A stretch of DNA of 64,000 nucleotides from Paraburkholderia phenazinium (GCF_900142845.1 NZ_FSRU01000001.1:3100001-3164000); one strand, 5' to 3'; numbered from the stretch's first letter, positions 27,184 to 36,690 are shown. Notes: generated from the sequence alone by a model not told the origin. Numbers and translations: made by a program.

Positions 27184-27323
27184 ATTTTTGTGACGGCTGG
27201 TAAACTTTGGTAGTGAAACGGCGGCTATCCTGCTCGTTCGAGCGGACAGCCGCTGCTCCGGCGCGCCCGCCGGGCCGGCTCCGCATCCCTCTCGCTACCC
27301 TTTCGGATCAAGGCAGGACCTCG

Positions 27324-29678
27324 ATGCGGACCGACCAGTCTCTGGCCTTGGCCAAAGAGCGCCACCTCGCGGGCGACCTCGCCAGCGCCCGCTCGCTCTA
27401 CGAAACCGTCCTCGTCGACGAGCCGGCCAATGCCGACGTCATGTTTCGCCTTGGCGTGCTCGGGCTGCAATGCGCCGCCTATAACGAAGCGCTCGACTGG
27501 CTGGACCGCGCAATCGCGCTGGCGCCCCACGAAGCCCGCTATCAGTTCGCGCGCGGCCAGGTGCTGTCGGCAGCGGGACGTTTCGACGACGCCATCGACA
27601 CCTACCGCGCCCTGCTCGCCTTCGACGCCACCTCCGCGGACCTGTGGTTCGCGCTCGCCGGCGCGTTGCAGTCGAACGGCGACGCGCGCGGAGCGGCCGC
27701 GGCGTATGAGTCGGCCGCCGCGCTCGATCCGGCGCAGGTCGATGCATTGAACAACCTGGGCAACTGCCATCGTCAGCTCGGCGCGCCCGAACGCGCGCAA
27801 GACGCGTATCGCCGCGCCCTCGCCGTGCAACCCGATCACGCGAACGCGCTGACCAACCTCGGCACGCTCCTGCAGGAGAGCGGCCAGCTCGACGCCGCCA
27901 TCGACCTGCTCAGCGCGGCAGTGCGCAGTGCGCCGGACTCCCCGACGTGCCTGCTCAACCTCGGTGTGGCGCGCTGCGCGCGGCGCGAGTTCGACGAGGC
28001 GGTGACCCTGCTCGCGCGCACGCTCGCACTCAACCCGCACTTTCCCGAAGCCGCGTACAACCTCGGCAACGCGCTGCATGCGCTCGGGCGGCGCCACGAG
28101 GCCCAGGCGCAGTACCGCCATGCGGTCGCGCTCGATCCGCTGCACGCCGACGCGCATAACAACCTCGGCAACGTCAGCAAGGAACTCGGCGAATACAAGT
28201 CCGCCGCGGCGGCGTTCGACGCCGCGATCCGCACGCGTCCGGGCTTTGTGGCGGCCTATAACAACGCCGGCAATCTGATGCGCACGCTGCGCCGCACGGG
28301 GGAAGCGGAGGCGCTCTTCGAAGCCGCACTCGCAGTCGACCCGGATCACTCGGTCTCGCACAACAACCTCGGCAACGTCCTGAAAGACTGCGGCGCGCTC
28401 GACGAAGGCATCGTCCACTACCGCCGCGCCATCGAGTCGGATCCGGACAACGTGGTCGCGCACAGCAACCTCGCCTATGCGCTGACGTTTCAAGCCGAAG
28501 CCGGCGAAACGGTACTCGACGAATGCCGGCGCTGGTCCGCGCAGCATGAAACGCCGTTACGCGCGACGCGCCGGCCGCATCCAAACGACCGCACGCCGCA
28601 GCGGCGATTGCGGATCGGCTACGTGGCGGCGGACTTTCGCGACCACTGCCAGTCGCTGTTTACGGTGCCGTTCTTCTCGCATCACGATCATGAGCAGTTC
28701 GAAATCTTTTGCTATGCGAGCGTCGAACGTCCCGACGATCTGACGCGCCGGCTGGCCGGTTATGCCGACGTCTGGCGCGACGTTCGCGAACTCGACGACG
28801 AGCAGCTTGCGCAGCAGATTCGCGCGGACGGTATCGATATCCTCGTCGATCTGGCCATGCACATGGCCGACGGCAGGCCTTTGCTGTTTGCGCGCAAGCC
28901 CGCGCCGGTGCAGGTGGCATGGCTGGCCTATCCGGGCACTACCGGGATCGAGGCGATCGATTACCGGCTGACCGATCCACATCTCGATCCCACACACGAC
29001 CACCACTACACCGAACGCTCAGTGCGCCTGCCCGACTCGTTCTGGTGCTACGACCCGTTGACGAACGAGCCCGCGGTCAACCCGCTGCCGGCGTTAACCG
29101 CGAACACGTTCACGTTCGGCTGCCTGAACAATCCCTGCAAGCTGACCGACCGCACGCTCGCCATGTGGAGCGCCGTGTTGCGCGAGGTCGGCGAGGCGCG
29201 TCTGCTGCTAATGGCGCCGGCCGGCAACGCCCACCAGAATCTCGCGCGGCGGATGGAACGCCAGGGCATCGATCTGCAGCGGGTCGGTTTCGTGCCGTTC
29301 CAGCCGCGTGGCGATTATCTACGCACCTATCACCAGATCGACCTAGGCCTCGACACGTTTCCGTACAACGGCCACACGACGAGCCTCGATTCGCTATGGA
29401 TGGGCGTGCCCGTTGTCACGCGGGTCGGCGAAACCGCTGTGGGACGCGGCGGCCTGAGTCAGCTCGTCAATCTGGGACTGCCCGAACTGGCCGCATACTC
29501 GGACGACGCGTTCGTCCGCATCGCCGTCGCGCTGGCTGCGGACCGTACGCGTCTCGCGGACTTGCGGCAAGCGCTGCGGCCACGCATGGAGCGATCGCCG
29601 CTGATGGATGGCGCGCGCTTTGCCCACCACGTCGAAGCGGCTTACCGGACGATGTGGCAGGCGTGGTGCGCGCAGTAA
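27324..29678 (+). CDS. TPR-repeat O-linked GlcNAc transferase family protein (SPINDLY type)
   Basis: Cytoplasmic protein of 784 aa. About eleven tetratricopeptide repeats fill residues 1-410 (for example ALTNLGTLLQESGQLDAAID and the repeated AHNNLGNV pattern). A GT41-type catalytic region begins near residue 430 with GYVAADFRDHCQSLF and contains AWLAYPGTTGIEAIDY, a lysine in NNPCKLTDRTL that aligns with the UDP-binding lysine of OGT, and the C-terminal FPYNGHTTSLDSLWMGVPVVT. The ATG at 27324 has AGGACC upstream; the longer frame is not needed. It probably glycosylates a protein, possibly an adhesin or flagellin, but the acceptor is unknown. It stands alone, convergent with the DUF3443 gene. 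Confidence 0.9.
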   Translation: MRTDQSLALAKERHLAGDLASARSLYETVLVDEPANADVMFRLGVLGLQCAAYNEALDWLDRAIALAPHEARYQFARGQVLSAAGRFDDAIDTYRALLAFDATSADLWFALAGALQSNGDARGAAAAYESAAALDPAQVDALNNLGNCHRQLGAPERAQDAYRRALAVQPDHANALTNLGTLLQESGQLDAAIDLLSAAVRSAPDSPTCLLNLGVARCARREFDEAVTLLARTLALNPHFPEAAYNLGNALHALGRRHEAQAQYRHAVALDPLHADAHNNLGNVSKELGEYKSAAAAFDAAIRTRPGFVAAYNNAGNLMRTLRRTGEAEALFEAALAVDPDHSVSHNNLGNVLKDCGALDEGIVHYRRAIESDPDNVVAHSNLAYALTFQAEAGETVLDECRRWSAQHETPLRATRRPHPNDRTPQRRLRIGYVAADFRDHCQSLFTVPFFSHHDHEQFEIFCYASVERPDDLTRRLAGYADVWRDVRELDDEQLAQQIRADGIDILVDLAMHMADGRPLLFARKPAPVQVAWLAYPGTTGIEAIDYRLTDPHLDPTHDHHYTERSVRLPDSFWCYDPLTNEPAVNPLPALTANTFTFGCLNNPCKLTDRTLAMWSAVLREVGEARLLLMAPAGNAHQNLARRMERQGIDLQRVGFVPFQPRGDYLRTYHQIDLGLDTFPYNGHTTSLDSLWMGVPVVTRVGETAVGRGGLSQLVNLGLPELAAYSDDAFVRIAVALAADRTRLADLRQALRPRMERSPLMDGARFAHHVEAAYRTMWQAWCAQ

Positions 29679-29688
29679 AGCGAGCGAA

Positions 29689-30951
29689 TCAGTAGGCGAC
29701 ATACGGCCCGGTACCGCCCGGTGTCGCTTGCTGCTCGACTGCCGCGTAGACGTTGCGGCCGTAGAAGAACGGCAAACCCCAGTCGAAAATCGCGGACGTC
29801 ACGAATGCCGGTCCCGCAAGCAGCGGCATCACCGAGTCGCCGCCGGAACTCTGCGTCAGCGCCGTCGCGTTGCCCACATTGAACGACACCGCACTGTTGA
29901 CGCCATTCACGCCTTCGATCATCGCGCTCAACTGCTCAGTCGAGGTTGGGCAGTAGTACGCACTATTCGGACTCGCGCAGGTGGGCAACGCGCTGGTCTG
30001 GAAGAACAGTCCGGTTGAACCGCTGTCCATGATGCTCTTCGTGTACGTCAAGCCGTTTTGCACCGTCGAGAACGTGCCGTTCGACGGACTGACGCCGATC
30101 ACCTGCGCACTGGCCAGGCCATTGTTGCTTTGCGTGCCGATGCCGAACACGAGTTGACCGGTCAGCGTCACTTCGCTATTCGAGCCGACCGCCGGCAGCA
30201 TCAGGATCGAACCGTTGTTGTCGGTCGTGAAGTAGGGAATCGGATTGGCCACCTGCAGCGCTTCCGCGATCGCAAGCGACGTGCAAGTGGTCCCCGCACA
30301 TCCGTAGTAGGTCGCGGGCACGGCCTGCTGCGCGCAGTTAGCGCCGCAATCGTGCTTGAACACGCCGATGCCGAGCACACCGTTGGCCGCCAGCGCGACC
30401 GGGGTGTTGCGCGAGGCGCCGACGCTGCTGCAGTTCGACGGCACCGCGCTGTAGCCCGGATCGATCACCTGGATCGGCAGCGAAGCGGCTTTCTCGCCGC
30501 CAACCTGCACGTCGGCGATCCGCACCGCACCCCACGTATAACCGTCGAAGAACTGCATGCATTCGGCGAGCTGATTGCCCGAGGCATCCTGCTCCTGCGG
30601 CAACGCCACCGAGGACGGCAGTTGCGAAGCGAACACGCGCAGCCCCCACGAGCCGGTATCGACCAGCACGTGATTGATGGTCTGACACTGCGTGGTGCCC
30701 GGCGCGCACACCGTAACGCTGACAAAAGGCATGTTCGGCACGCCGCTCACACCGGAGTCGACCGTCACCGCCACCGCGTTGGCCGCCAGCACCTGGGTCG
30801 CCGGCGACGTATTGGTGACCGACTGCGTAGGCGCCGACGCGTTCGACGCGCTGCCGCTCGAGCTACCGCCGCCACCGCCGCCGCATGCGGCGAGCAGCAC
30901 CATCAGCAGCGCGGCAATCGCCAGCTTAAGAAACGAATCTGAATCGCGCAT
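29689..30951 (-). CDS. DUF3443 family lipoprotein
   Basis: Predicted secreted lipoprotein of 420 aa. The lipobox LLAAC gives a lipidated cysteine at about residue 23, followed by a run of six glycines and a Ser-rich linker. The body has the DUF3443 features, with DTGSWGLRVFASQLP near residue 100 and DSGSTGLFFQ near residue 310. The two DTG/DSG motifs in this spacing recall pepsin-like or retropepsin aspartic proteases, so catalytic activity is possible but unproven. GGAG precedes the ATG at 30951. It follows the DUF2844 gene by 10 bases and both are co-transcribed. Confidence 0.88.
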   Translation of the reverse strand: MRDSDSFLKLAIAALLMVLLAACGGGGGGSSSGSASNASAPTQSVTNTSPATQVLAANAVAVTVDSGVSGVPNMPFVSVTVCAPGTTQCQTINHVLVDTGSWGLRVFASQLPSSVALPQEQDASGNQLAECMQFFDGYTWGAVRIADVQVGGEKAASLPIQVIDPGYSAVPSNCSSVGASRNTPVALAANGVLGIGVFKHDCGANCAQQAVPATYYGCAGTTCTSLAIAEALQVANPIPYFTTDNNGSILMLPAVGSNSEVTLTGQLVFGIGTQSNNGLASAQVIGVSPSNGTFSTVQNGLTYTKSIMDSGSTGLFFQTSALPTCASPNSAYYCPTSTEQLSAMIEGVNGVNSAVSFNVGNATALTQSSGGDSVMPLLAGPAFVTSAIFDWGLPFFYGRNVYAAVEQQATPGGTGPYVAY

Positions 30952-30961
30952 GATGGCTCCG

Positions 30962-31420
30962 TTATTGAATGACGTTGACATCGACGCCCGCCGGCACGGC
31001 TTGCGGCAGGTACGCATGACCGGCGAACGCGCGCAGGTGGCCGCCCGAGAACACCACCAGGTCGCTGTTCGAGACCGCGAGCGGTGTGCCGCGGCGCGTC
31101 GCGGTTGCCGCAACGTAGGAGTCGAAGGCTGCGCCGAGCGTGGTCTTCAGATCCGGCAGCGTCGGGCCTTCCCATGCCACGCCGAACACGATCCCGCCGG
31201 GCGCCACATACTCGCGCACGACCGTGCCCGAAGGCAGCGTCAGCAGATGAACCGTGTACGCGGCTTGCGAAGTCGCGCTGTGTGCGGTGGCGTGCATGAG
31301 CACCTGGTCGTTGCCGACGGTGCTGACGTTCTGGCCAAGCGTGGCCTCCGCGGGCAAGGAAAGGACACAGGTTGCCCCCAGCATTGCGCAAGCAATGCCT
31401 GTATGAAGCATCGTTTTCAA
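30962..31420 (-). CDS. DUF2844 family exported protein
   Basis: Secreted protein of 152 aa with a signal peptide (residues 1-27, ending PAEATLG) and a compact mature domain containing VREYVAPGGIVFGVAWEGPT, the best conserved stretch of DUF2844. It is the first gene of a pair with the DUF3443 lipoprotein, a combination found repeatedly in Burkholderia-type genomes. Function not known; the constant pairing suggests a partner, chaperone or substrate of the DUF3443 protein. Confidence 0.88.
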   Translation of the reverse strand: MKTMLHTGIACAMLGATCVLSLPAEATLGQNVSTVGNDQVLMHATAHSATSQAAYTVHLLTLPSGTVVREYVAPGGIVFGVAWEGPTLPDLKTTLGAAFDSYVAATATRRGTPLAVSNSDLVVFSGGHLRAFAGHAYLPQAVPAGVDVNVIQ

Positions 31421-31951
31421 GTGAATTCCTTCGAGGTGAAAACGCTCGCGAATCGCCCGTGGCGATCGAGAACGACGAATTAGGGGCGCACTCCTCGACC
31501 GGTGGAAACCGGTGCTGCAATCACGCCGGAAGAGGTTGCGTGAATGCGTCTACGGAGCGGCGGGGCGAAACTTTAGCGAGGCAAAAAGCACCCTCGCAAT
31601 CGTTTGGCTGAGCGTGTTAAACGGCGTGACAGCACATGCTGTTTGACTGAAGAAACCAGTACCCGTACTGGCGGTGCATCCCGGCCCGTTTAGGTCGTTT
31701 CTTGCGTTTTAAGCGAACAGCATCAGAAAAATTAAGGGCGGCAGCAAAAAATCCGGCAACGCGGAAAATTTTGCGGATCGTATTAAATGGGCGCTACATA
31801 ATCGACGTTCAGCCTGTTTCCCTCATACATTTCGTTATGCGAAGCTTTTTATTCGTCTGAGGAAAACGTTGGGCGGTTTCGTTGCGAAGCCGGGACGGAA
31901 CCCTCGGAGCCGCAAACCGTGTCATCGTCGCGCCGCGATCTGCAAATGAAA
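31421..31951. other. Intergenic region with two short palindromes upstream of DUF2844
   Basis: No gene is convincing in these bases. Two palindromes stand 13 bases apart: ACAGCA-CA-TGCTGT (31629-31642) and CCAGTAC-CC-GTACTGG (31656-31671), about 210-250 bases before the DUF2844 start. The stretch 31720-31860 is richer in A and T than its surroundings. Probably the promoter and control region of the DUF2844/DUF3443 operon. Confidence 0.4.
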
Positions 31952-31991
31952 ATGCCGGCGCTGACGGAGTATGTCCTGTCAGCACCGGCAT
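31952..31991 (-). terminator. Rho-independent terminator of the phasin gene
   Basis: On the minus strand ATGCCGGTGCTGAC, 12-base loop, GTCAGCGCCGGCAT, then TTTCATTT. Arms of 14 bases with a single mismatch, followed by a T-rich tail, 77 bases after the phasin stop. Best canonical terminator in the window. Confidence 0.75.
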
Positions 31992-32068
31992 CGTGTTCGA
32001 CCCGGACGCGCCAGACCCGAGTTCAAATGGAATTCGAATCGGGCGCGTGGGCTACCGCCGCCGATCTG

Positions 32069-32488
32069 TTACTTCTTCGGTTGCAGTAGGGTTTTCAGCT
32101 CCTGCACATTCTCTTCGACGCGTTTGGCGATCACGGCATACGACTCCGCCTGCGACTGATATGCCGCCTGCGCGAGTTGCTGCATGTCGGCCAACGCTTT
32201 GTGCAAGGTCTGCTGGACCAGTTCGGCCGTTTGCGTGGGTGCCCCACCCGAGGCGGAGAATTGTCCGGCCAGCGACTGCAGTTCGCCCAGAGTCGAACGC
32301 AGCATGTCGGCCTGCTTCTGCGCGAGCGACTGCATGCCCTGCAGCGCAGCCTGATTGGCCGTTACCAGCGCCTCGACGTCCTTGCGTCGCGCTTCCATGA
32401 TGGCGGGCACGTCGAAGCCGGGTAGCTTGAACTGCTCCAGCATTTTGGTGAATTCGCCAAACGGATTGGCGGCGTCAGGTCGTTCCAT
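32069..32488 (-). CDS. Phasin family protein (PHA granule-associated)
   Basis: Amphipathic helical protein of 139 aa that coats polyhydroxyalkanoate granules. The Phasin_2-type start is visible (FGEFTKMLEQFKLPGFDVPA), followed by helix-rich sequence with NQAALQGMQSLAQKQADML. I choose the ATG at 32488 because AGGAGGA sits about 7 bases upstream; the ATG at 32494 would lie directly on the ribosome site. It ends TLLQPKK. It stands alone with its own terminator. This indicates that the organism stores PHA. Confidence 0.85.
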   Translation of the reverse strand: MERPDAANPFGEFTKMLEQFKLPGFDVPAIMEARRKDVEALVTANQAALQGMQSLAQKQADMLRSTLGELQSLAGQFSASGGAPTQTAELVQQTLHKALADMQQLAQAAYQSQAESYAVIAKRVEENVQELKTLLQPKK

Positions 32489-33074
32489 GCTCATTCCTCC
32501 TTGGGGCAGATGGGTCCACGCCAATCGCTGCATCACTGATGACCCCCAGGGCCGATGAATGTGCCTCGATTGACCTCCGGTGTGCCGTGGCTCGCTGTTG
32601 CGCCGAAACTGCTGCCTGCCGGGCGCCTGCGGGCCATGCCGCTACACGGCTCAATCATGCGCCTTCTGCACACATTGCGCCAGCTAAGGGACAGAAGTGA
32701 CCGCTGCCCTGCGGCGTTGCTCGACCCAGACCGCGCTCGCTGCGCCGCATCGCACGTGCCTTACTGCGCGTTACCTCATGCCTCGACATCATGGGCCACT
32801 GCTACGCTCGCGCGAGGTGTCAGCGAGATGCGGCCGAACCCGTTTGGTGCATGGTTGAAGTGTATTTCGCAGGTTGCCGTAACCCGAATGAAATAAACCA
32901 AACCCTTATCGGCACAAGTTCACGCAAATGTGCCATGTACACCTTCAGAACTCATAGCGCATGTCGTTTACACACCTACACCCCTGCGCAGCGTGAGGTT
33001 TTTCTCAGACGAAATAGCTCACGCGCCCCGCCCTCCGCAGAGATCGTTTTTCCCCATCGTGTACAGGTATCCGC
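32489..33074. other. Long intergenic region between phasin and chemoreceptor genes
   Basis: 586 bases with divergent genes on both sides. It contains the phasin ribosome site (AGGAGGA on the minus strand at about 32495-32501). Short open frames here lack ribosome sites and look random. No repeat, RNA gene or clear promoter pair recognised; both neighbouring promoters must lie here. Confidence 0.4.
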
Positions 33075-34784
33075 ATGAACAAGCTGACGAACACAATCAA
33101 GTTCAAGATCATTCTCGCGCTCGGCGCGTGCATCGTCTTGATGATCGCCATTGGATTGATGGGCGTTCGTGGGCTCGCAACCTTAAGCTCGGACATGAAC
33201 TCCATGTATGGAGACAGCACGGTACCGATTGAAGACCTCGCGGCCACTCAGGCCTACGCACTGAAGATTCGCCTCGCGCTGAGCCGCCTGCAGGTCCTCC
33301 ACGATCCGAGCGAGGTCAAGCAGGCATCGGAGCAGATCCATGGCTTGCAGAAGAAACTCGACACAGCGTGGACCGACTACTATCCGGGTAAAGTTTCCGC
33401 GGACGACGAGCGCAAAATCGCCGACCAGATCTCGGCTCAATACGCCGACTTCAAATCGCTGGTCGACTCGCAACTCGCGGCCGCCGACAGCGGCACGCCC
33501 GATACCGCCGCGGCGGACCTGGAGAACATGCGCAACGTGGGCACCAAACTGTCCGACACCATCGATCAGGACATCGATGTGAATGCGACCCAGGTCAAGC
33601 AACTCGCCGGCCAGGGTATCGACACGTTCCACATGCTGCTGTGGATCGCAATTGGTGGGATCGTGCTGGGCCTCGCCGTTGCGATCGCCGCATCGGCGTA
33701 TCTGCTGAAGGCGATCATGAATCCGCTCCAATCGGCGGTACAGCTCGCGCAACGCATCGCCGAAGGACAGCTTGAAAACGAACTCACGATTCATTCGAAA
33801 GACGAATTCGGTCATCTGCTCGGCGCGCTGAAGCAGATGGATACGCATCTCGCCGAAATCGTCCGCGGCATCAAGACGTCGAGCGAATCGATCATGGTCG
33901 CCTCGAGCGAGATCGCAGCCGGCAACATGGACCTGTCCTCGCGCACCGAAGAGCAAGCGGCTTCGCTCGAAGAAACGGCCGCCAGCATGGAAGAGCTCAC
34001 TGCAACCGTCAAGCAGAACTCCGAAAACGCGCGCCAGGCGACGACGCTGGCAGGCAATGCGTCGGACGTAGCCGACAAGGGCAATACGGTCGTGGAACGC
34101 ATGCTGGTGACGATGGGCGATATCACCGCGAGTTCGGCGAAGATTGCCGACATCACCACACTGATCGAGGGCATCGCCTTCCAGACCAACATTCTCGCGC
34201 TGAACGCGGCGGTCGAAGCCGCCCGCGCCGGCGAACAGGGCCGTGGCTTCGCGGTGGTCGCAGGCGAAGTGCGCAGCCTCGCGCAGCGTTCGTCGAGCGC
34301 CGCGAAGGAGATCAAGGACCTGATCCAGAGTTCGGTGGCAACGATTCACAACGGCTCGTCGCAAGCGGAAGAAGTGGGCCGCACGATGGCGGAAGTGCAG
34401 CAGGCCATCAAGCGGGTGGCCGATATCAACGCGGAAATCTCGGCTGCATCGGATGAGCAAAGCCGCGGCATCGAGCAGGTGAATCAGGCGGTGGGCCAGA
34501 TGGACGAAGTGACGCAGCAAAACGCGGCGCTCGTCGAAGAGGCGTCGGCAGCCGCGCAGTCGCTCGAACAGCAGGCCGCACAGCAAAAACGTGCCGTCTC
34601 CGTGTTCAAGGTCACCGAGAGCAAGTCGGCCGTCGCCGCGCCGCGTACCGTCGCCACCGCGAGCAAGGCAAAGGCGCGTGCTCCGCTGGTGCGTCCCGCG
34701 CCGAAACGCGCGCCGGTCGCCCCCGCTGCAAAACCCGCAGCCGCGTTGGTCGAGGGCGGCTCCGACAATTGGGAAACGTTCTAA
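33075..34784 (+). CDS. Methyl-accepting chemotaxis protein with C-terminal NWETF
   Basis: Transmembrane chemoreceptor of 569 aa. TM1 is at about residues 11-32, a four-helix-bundle periplasmic sensor at 35-190, TM2 at about 191-213, then HAMP to about 267 and the long signalling hairpin. The hairpin tip reads EGIAFQTNILALNAAVEAAR with GEQGRGFAVVAGEVR after it. The last five residues are NWETF, the pentapeptide that tethers CheR and CheB in Tar/Tsr-type receptors, so this is a high-abundance type receptor able to recruit adaptation enzymes. A basic Ala/Pro linker precedes the tail. Ligand not predictable. The next gene on the strand is a diguanylate cyclase. Confidence 0.95.
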   Translation: MNKLTNTIKFKIILALGACIVLMIAIGLMGVRGLATLSSDMNSMYGDSTVPIEDLAATQAYALKIRLALSRLQVLHDPSEVKQASEQIHGLQKKLDTAWTDYYPGKVSADDERKIADQISAQYADFKSLVDSQLAAADSGTPDTAAADLENMRNVGTKLSDTIDQDIDVNATQVKQLAGQGIDTFHMLLWIAIGGIVLGLAVAIAASAYLLKAIMNPLQSAVQLAQRIAEGQLENELTIHSKDEFGHLLGALKQMDTHLAEIVRGIKTSSESIMVASSEIAAGNMDLSSRTEEQAASLEETAASMEELTATVKQNSENARQATTLAGNASDVADKGNTVVERMLVTMGDITASSAKIADITTLIEGIAFQTNILALNAAVEAARAGEQGRGFAVVAGEVRSLAQRSSSAAKEIKDLIQSSVATIHNGSSQAEEVGRTMAEVQQAIKRVADINAEISAASDEQSRGIEQVNQAVGQMDEVTQQNAALVEEASAAAQSLEQQAAQQKRAVSVFKVTESKSAVAAPRTVATASKAKARAPLVRPAPKRAPVAPAAKPAAALVEGGSDNWETF

Positions 34785-35124
34785 CGCGTGAGAACAACGG
34801 CGGTACGCGCTCGAGACTTCGTACGATCGCGCACCGTCCGGCACGAGTCGATCCGCACGCAAGCTCCGCTTCCCTCCTCGCTGCGAGTGCGGCGCATCAG
34901 GCGCGCCGCGCAGCCACGCCTCGATGCCTCCGGCTTTGCTCTGCCCTGCGCCGCATCATGCAGTCACCCCGTCCGAAGTCGTATCCGGACGCCACCCTAT
35001 CGCCGCAGGACGTTTATGTAAGATTTGGCCGATATACTCGCCACGCCTCGCTAACCGGTGTTTCACCTTCCTTATCGAGCCGTGAGATGTGAAGCGCTCG
35101 CCATGAGCCGGCCCATCCGATCCT
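34785..35124. other. Intergenic region before diguanylate cyclase
   Basis: 340 bases. Apart from the sigma28-like box reported separately, I see no gene, repeat or RNA. Short frames that cross it lack ribosome sites. Confidence 0.4.
35008..35035 (+). promoter_or_regulatory. Possible FliA (sigma28) promoter
   Basis: GCCGATAT at 35028-35035 matches the sigma28 -10 element in seven of eight bases; GGACGTTT at 35008-35015 is a weak -35, with a 12-base spacer. It would place the cyclase in the motility regulon. Confidence 0.3.
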
Positions 35125-36690
35125 ATGCAAACCAGTGACCGCGCCCCGCCGCCACCCGTGCGGGGCTTCCAACATCTGCGCCATGGCCTCGCGGCTCGCA
35201 TCAGCCGGATTGCCGTGCTGGCCGGACGCCATCCGCTGACCGTCGGTGCGCTGGGAACCCTGCTGTCGCTGGGTGCCGTGGGTCTCACGCTCGTCACGCT
35301 GGCGGCCGGCCGTCAGGACGCGATCGATCACGCGCGCGACACCTCGCGCAGCGTCATCTCCATTCTGAGCAGCGACGTCCAGCATAATTTCGAACTCGCG
35401 GATCTCTCGCTCCAGGCGGTCGCAGCCGGCTTGCGCGATCCGGTCGTGATGAATCTAGACCCCGGCATACGGCATAAAGTGCTGTTCGAGCGCACGGCAA
35501 CGGCGCGCTATATCAGCGCGGTAACCGCCCTGGACGAAGATGGCAACGTCGTCGAATACGGTGCAGGCACGCCGCCTCAGGCCAACTTTGCAGACCGCGA
35601 TTATTTCTACGTCCACGAACAAAGCCGCGACCTCGGCCTCTATATCTCCAAGCCGTACCACTCGCGCCTGCGAAACCACGCAGGGTCGATCGCGCTCAGC
35701 CGCCGGATCGAGAAAGCGGATGGCTCGTTCGGCGGGATCGCCGCGGTTGCCATCGACCTCGACTATTTTCAGCAACTACTCGACAAACTCGACGTCGGCA
35801 CGCACGGCATCGCCCTCATCCTCCGCAACGACGGAACCCTGGTGGCCCGCAGCCCGGCGCTCGACGACTCGACGCAGTTTGTCGTGCTGCGCTCGCCGAT
35901 GTTTCGCCGCATGCTCGAGGGGAAAAACGGATCGTACGAAGCGGTGTCGCCCGTGGACGGCAGGACGCGGCTCTACACCTTCGCACGCATTCCCGGCACG
36001 ACGCTGATCGCAGCGGTCGCCCCCGCAGAAGACGATATGCTCGCCGAGTGGAAGGGGCGCTCCGAGATCGTCGGTGCGTCAGCGCTGTTCGTGAGCGGGA
36101 CCTTTGTGGTGGTGATCTGGCTGCTGGCGTTCGCCTTGCGCGACCGCACCGCGATGCAGTCGCGCCTCGAACACATGGCGCAGACCGATTCGCTGACCGG
36201 TCTCAACAACCGGCGCACGCTCGACAAGGCGCTGCTCACCGAATGGCAGCGCATGCAGCGAACCGGACGCGAACTGTCGGTGCTGTTCATCGACGCCGAC
36301 CATTTCAAGAAGTACAACGACGAGCACGGTCACGCCGTCGGCGATCAGGCGCTCAAGCGTATCGCCGCCGGTCTCGAACGCCACCTGCGACGCCCCGGCG
36401 ACCTGGTGGCGCGCTACGGCGGCGAGGAGTTCGTGGCGGTGTTGCCCGATACGGGCGAACGCGGGGCGCTTAACGTCGCGGAAGCGATTCGCCGCGAGAT
36501 CGAGGTATGTCATCACGCCGAGGGGGTACGGCGCATTCCGGCGCTCACCGTGAGCATCGGCTGCGGCACGGCGGGCCAGGCGGGCGACGCCTCGCTCGAC
36601 GCTTTCATGCGACGCACCGACGCCGCGTTATATGCGGCGAAAACCGCCGGCCGCAATCGTGTGGCGCCAGCCGCACCCGTCGATCTCTAA
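35125..36690 (+). CDS. Membrane diguanylate cyclase with Cache-like sensor
   Basis: GGDEF protein of 521 aa that makes cyclic di-GMP. TM1 is at about residues 40-62, a periplasmic dCache-like sensor at 64-295 (RDYFYVHEQSRDLGLYISKP is typical), TM2 at about 300-322, and the GGDEF domain from about 350 to 510. The active site is GGEEF at residues 432-436. RPGD lies five residues before it, an intact I-site for product inhibition. The ATG at 35125 has a weak ribosome site. It follows a chemoreceptor gene in the same orientation with a possible sigma28 promoter between, consistent with a role in switching between swimming and attachment. Confidence 0.94.
   Translation: MQTSDRAPPPPVRGFQHLRHGLAARISRIAVLAGRHPLTVGALGTLLSLGAVGLTLVTLAAGRQDAIDHARDTSRSVISILSSDVQHNFELADLSLQAVAAGLRDPVVMNLDPGIRHKVLFERTATARYISAVTALDEDGNVVEYGAGTPPQANFADRDYFYVHEQSRDLGLYISKPYHSRLRNHAGSIALSRRIEKADGSFGGIAAVAIDLDYFQQLLDKLDVGTHGIALILRNDGTLVARSPALDDSTQFVVLRSPMFRRMLEGKNGSYEAVSPVDGRTRLYTFARIPGTTLIAAVAPAEDDMLAEWKGRSEIVGASALFVSGTFVVVIWLLAFALRDRTAMQSRLEHMAQTDSLTGLNNRRTLDKALLTEWQRMQRTGRELSVLFIDADHFKKYNDEHGHAVGDQALKRIAAGLERHLRRPGDLVARYGGEEFVAVLPDTGERGALNVAEAIRREIEVCHHAEGVRRIPALTVSIGCGTAGQAGDASLDAFMRRTDAALYAAKTAGRNRVAPAAPVDL

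Noticed and set aside
31629..31642. LexA box
   Set aside because: The palindrome ACAGCA-CA-TGCTGT has the reverse arrangement of the CTGT-N8-ACAG consensus.
31809..31991. A 60-codon minus-strand frame
   Set aside because: It starts inside the phasin terminator hairpin and has no ribosome site.
32555..32896. A 113-codon frame between phasin and chemoreceptor
   Set aside because: No ribosome site, no family resemblance and a composition typical of random open frames.
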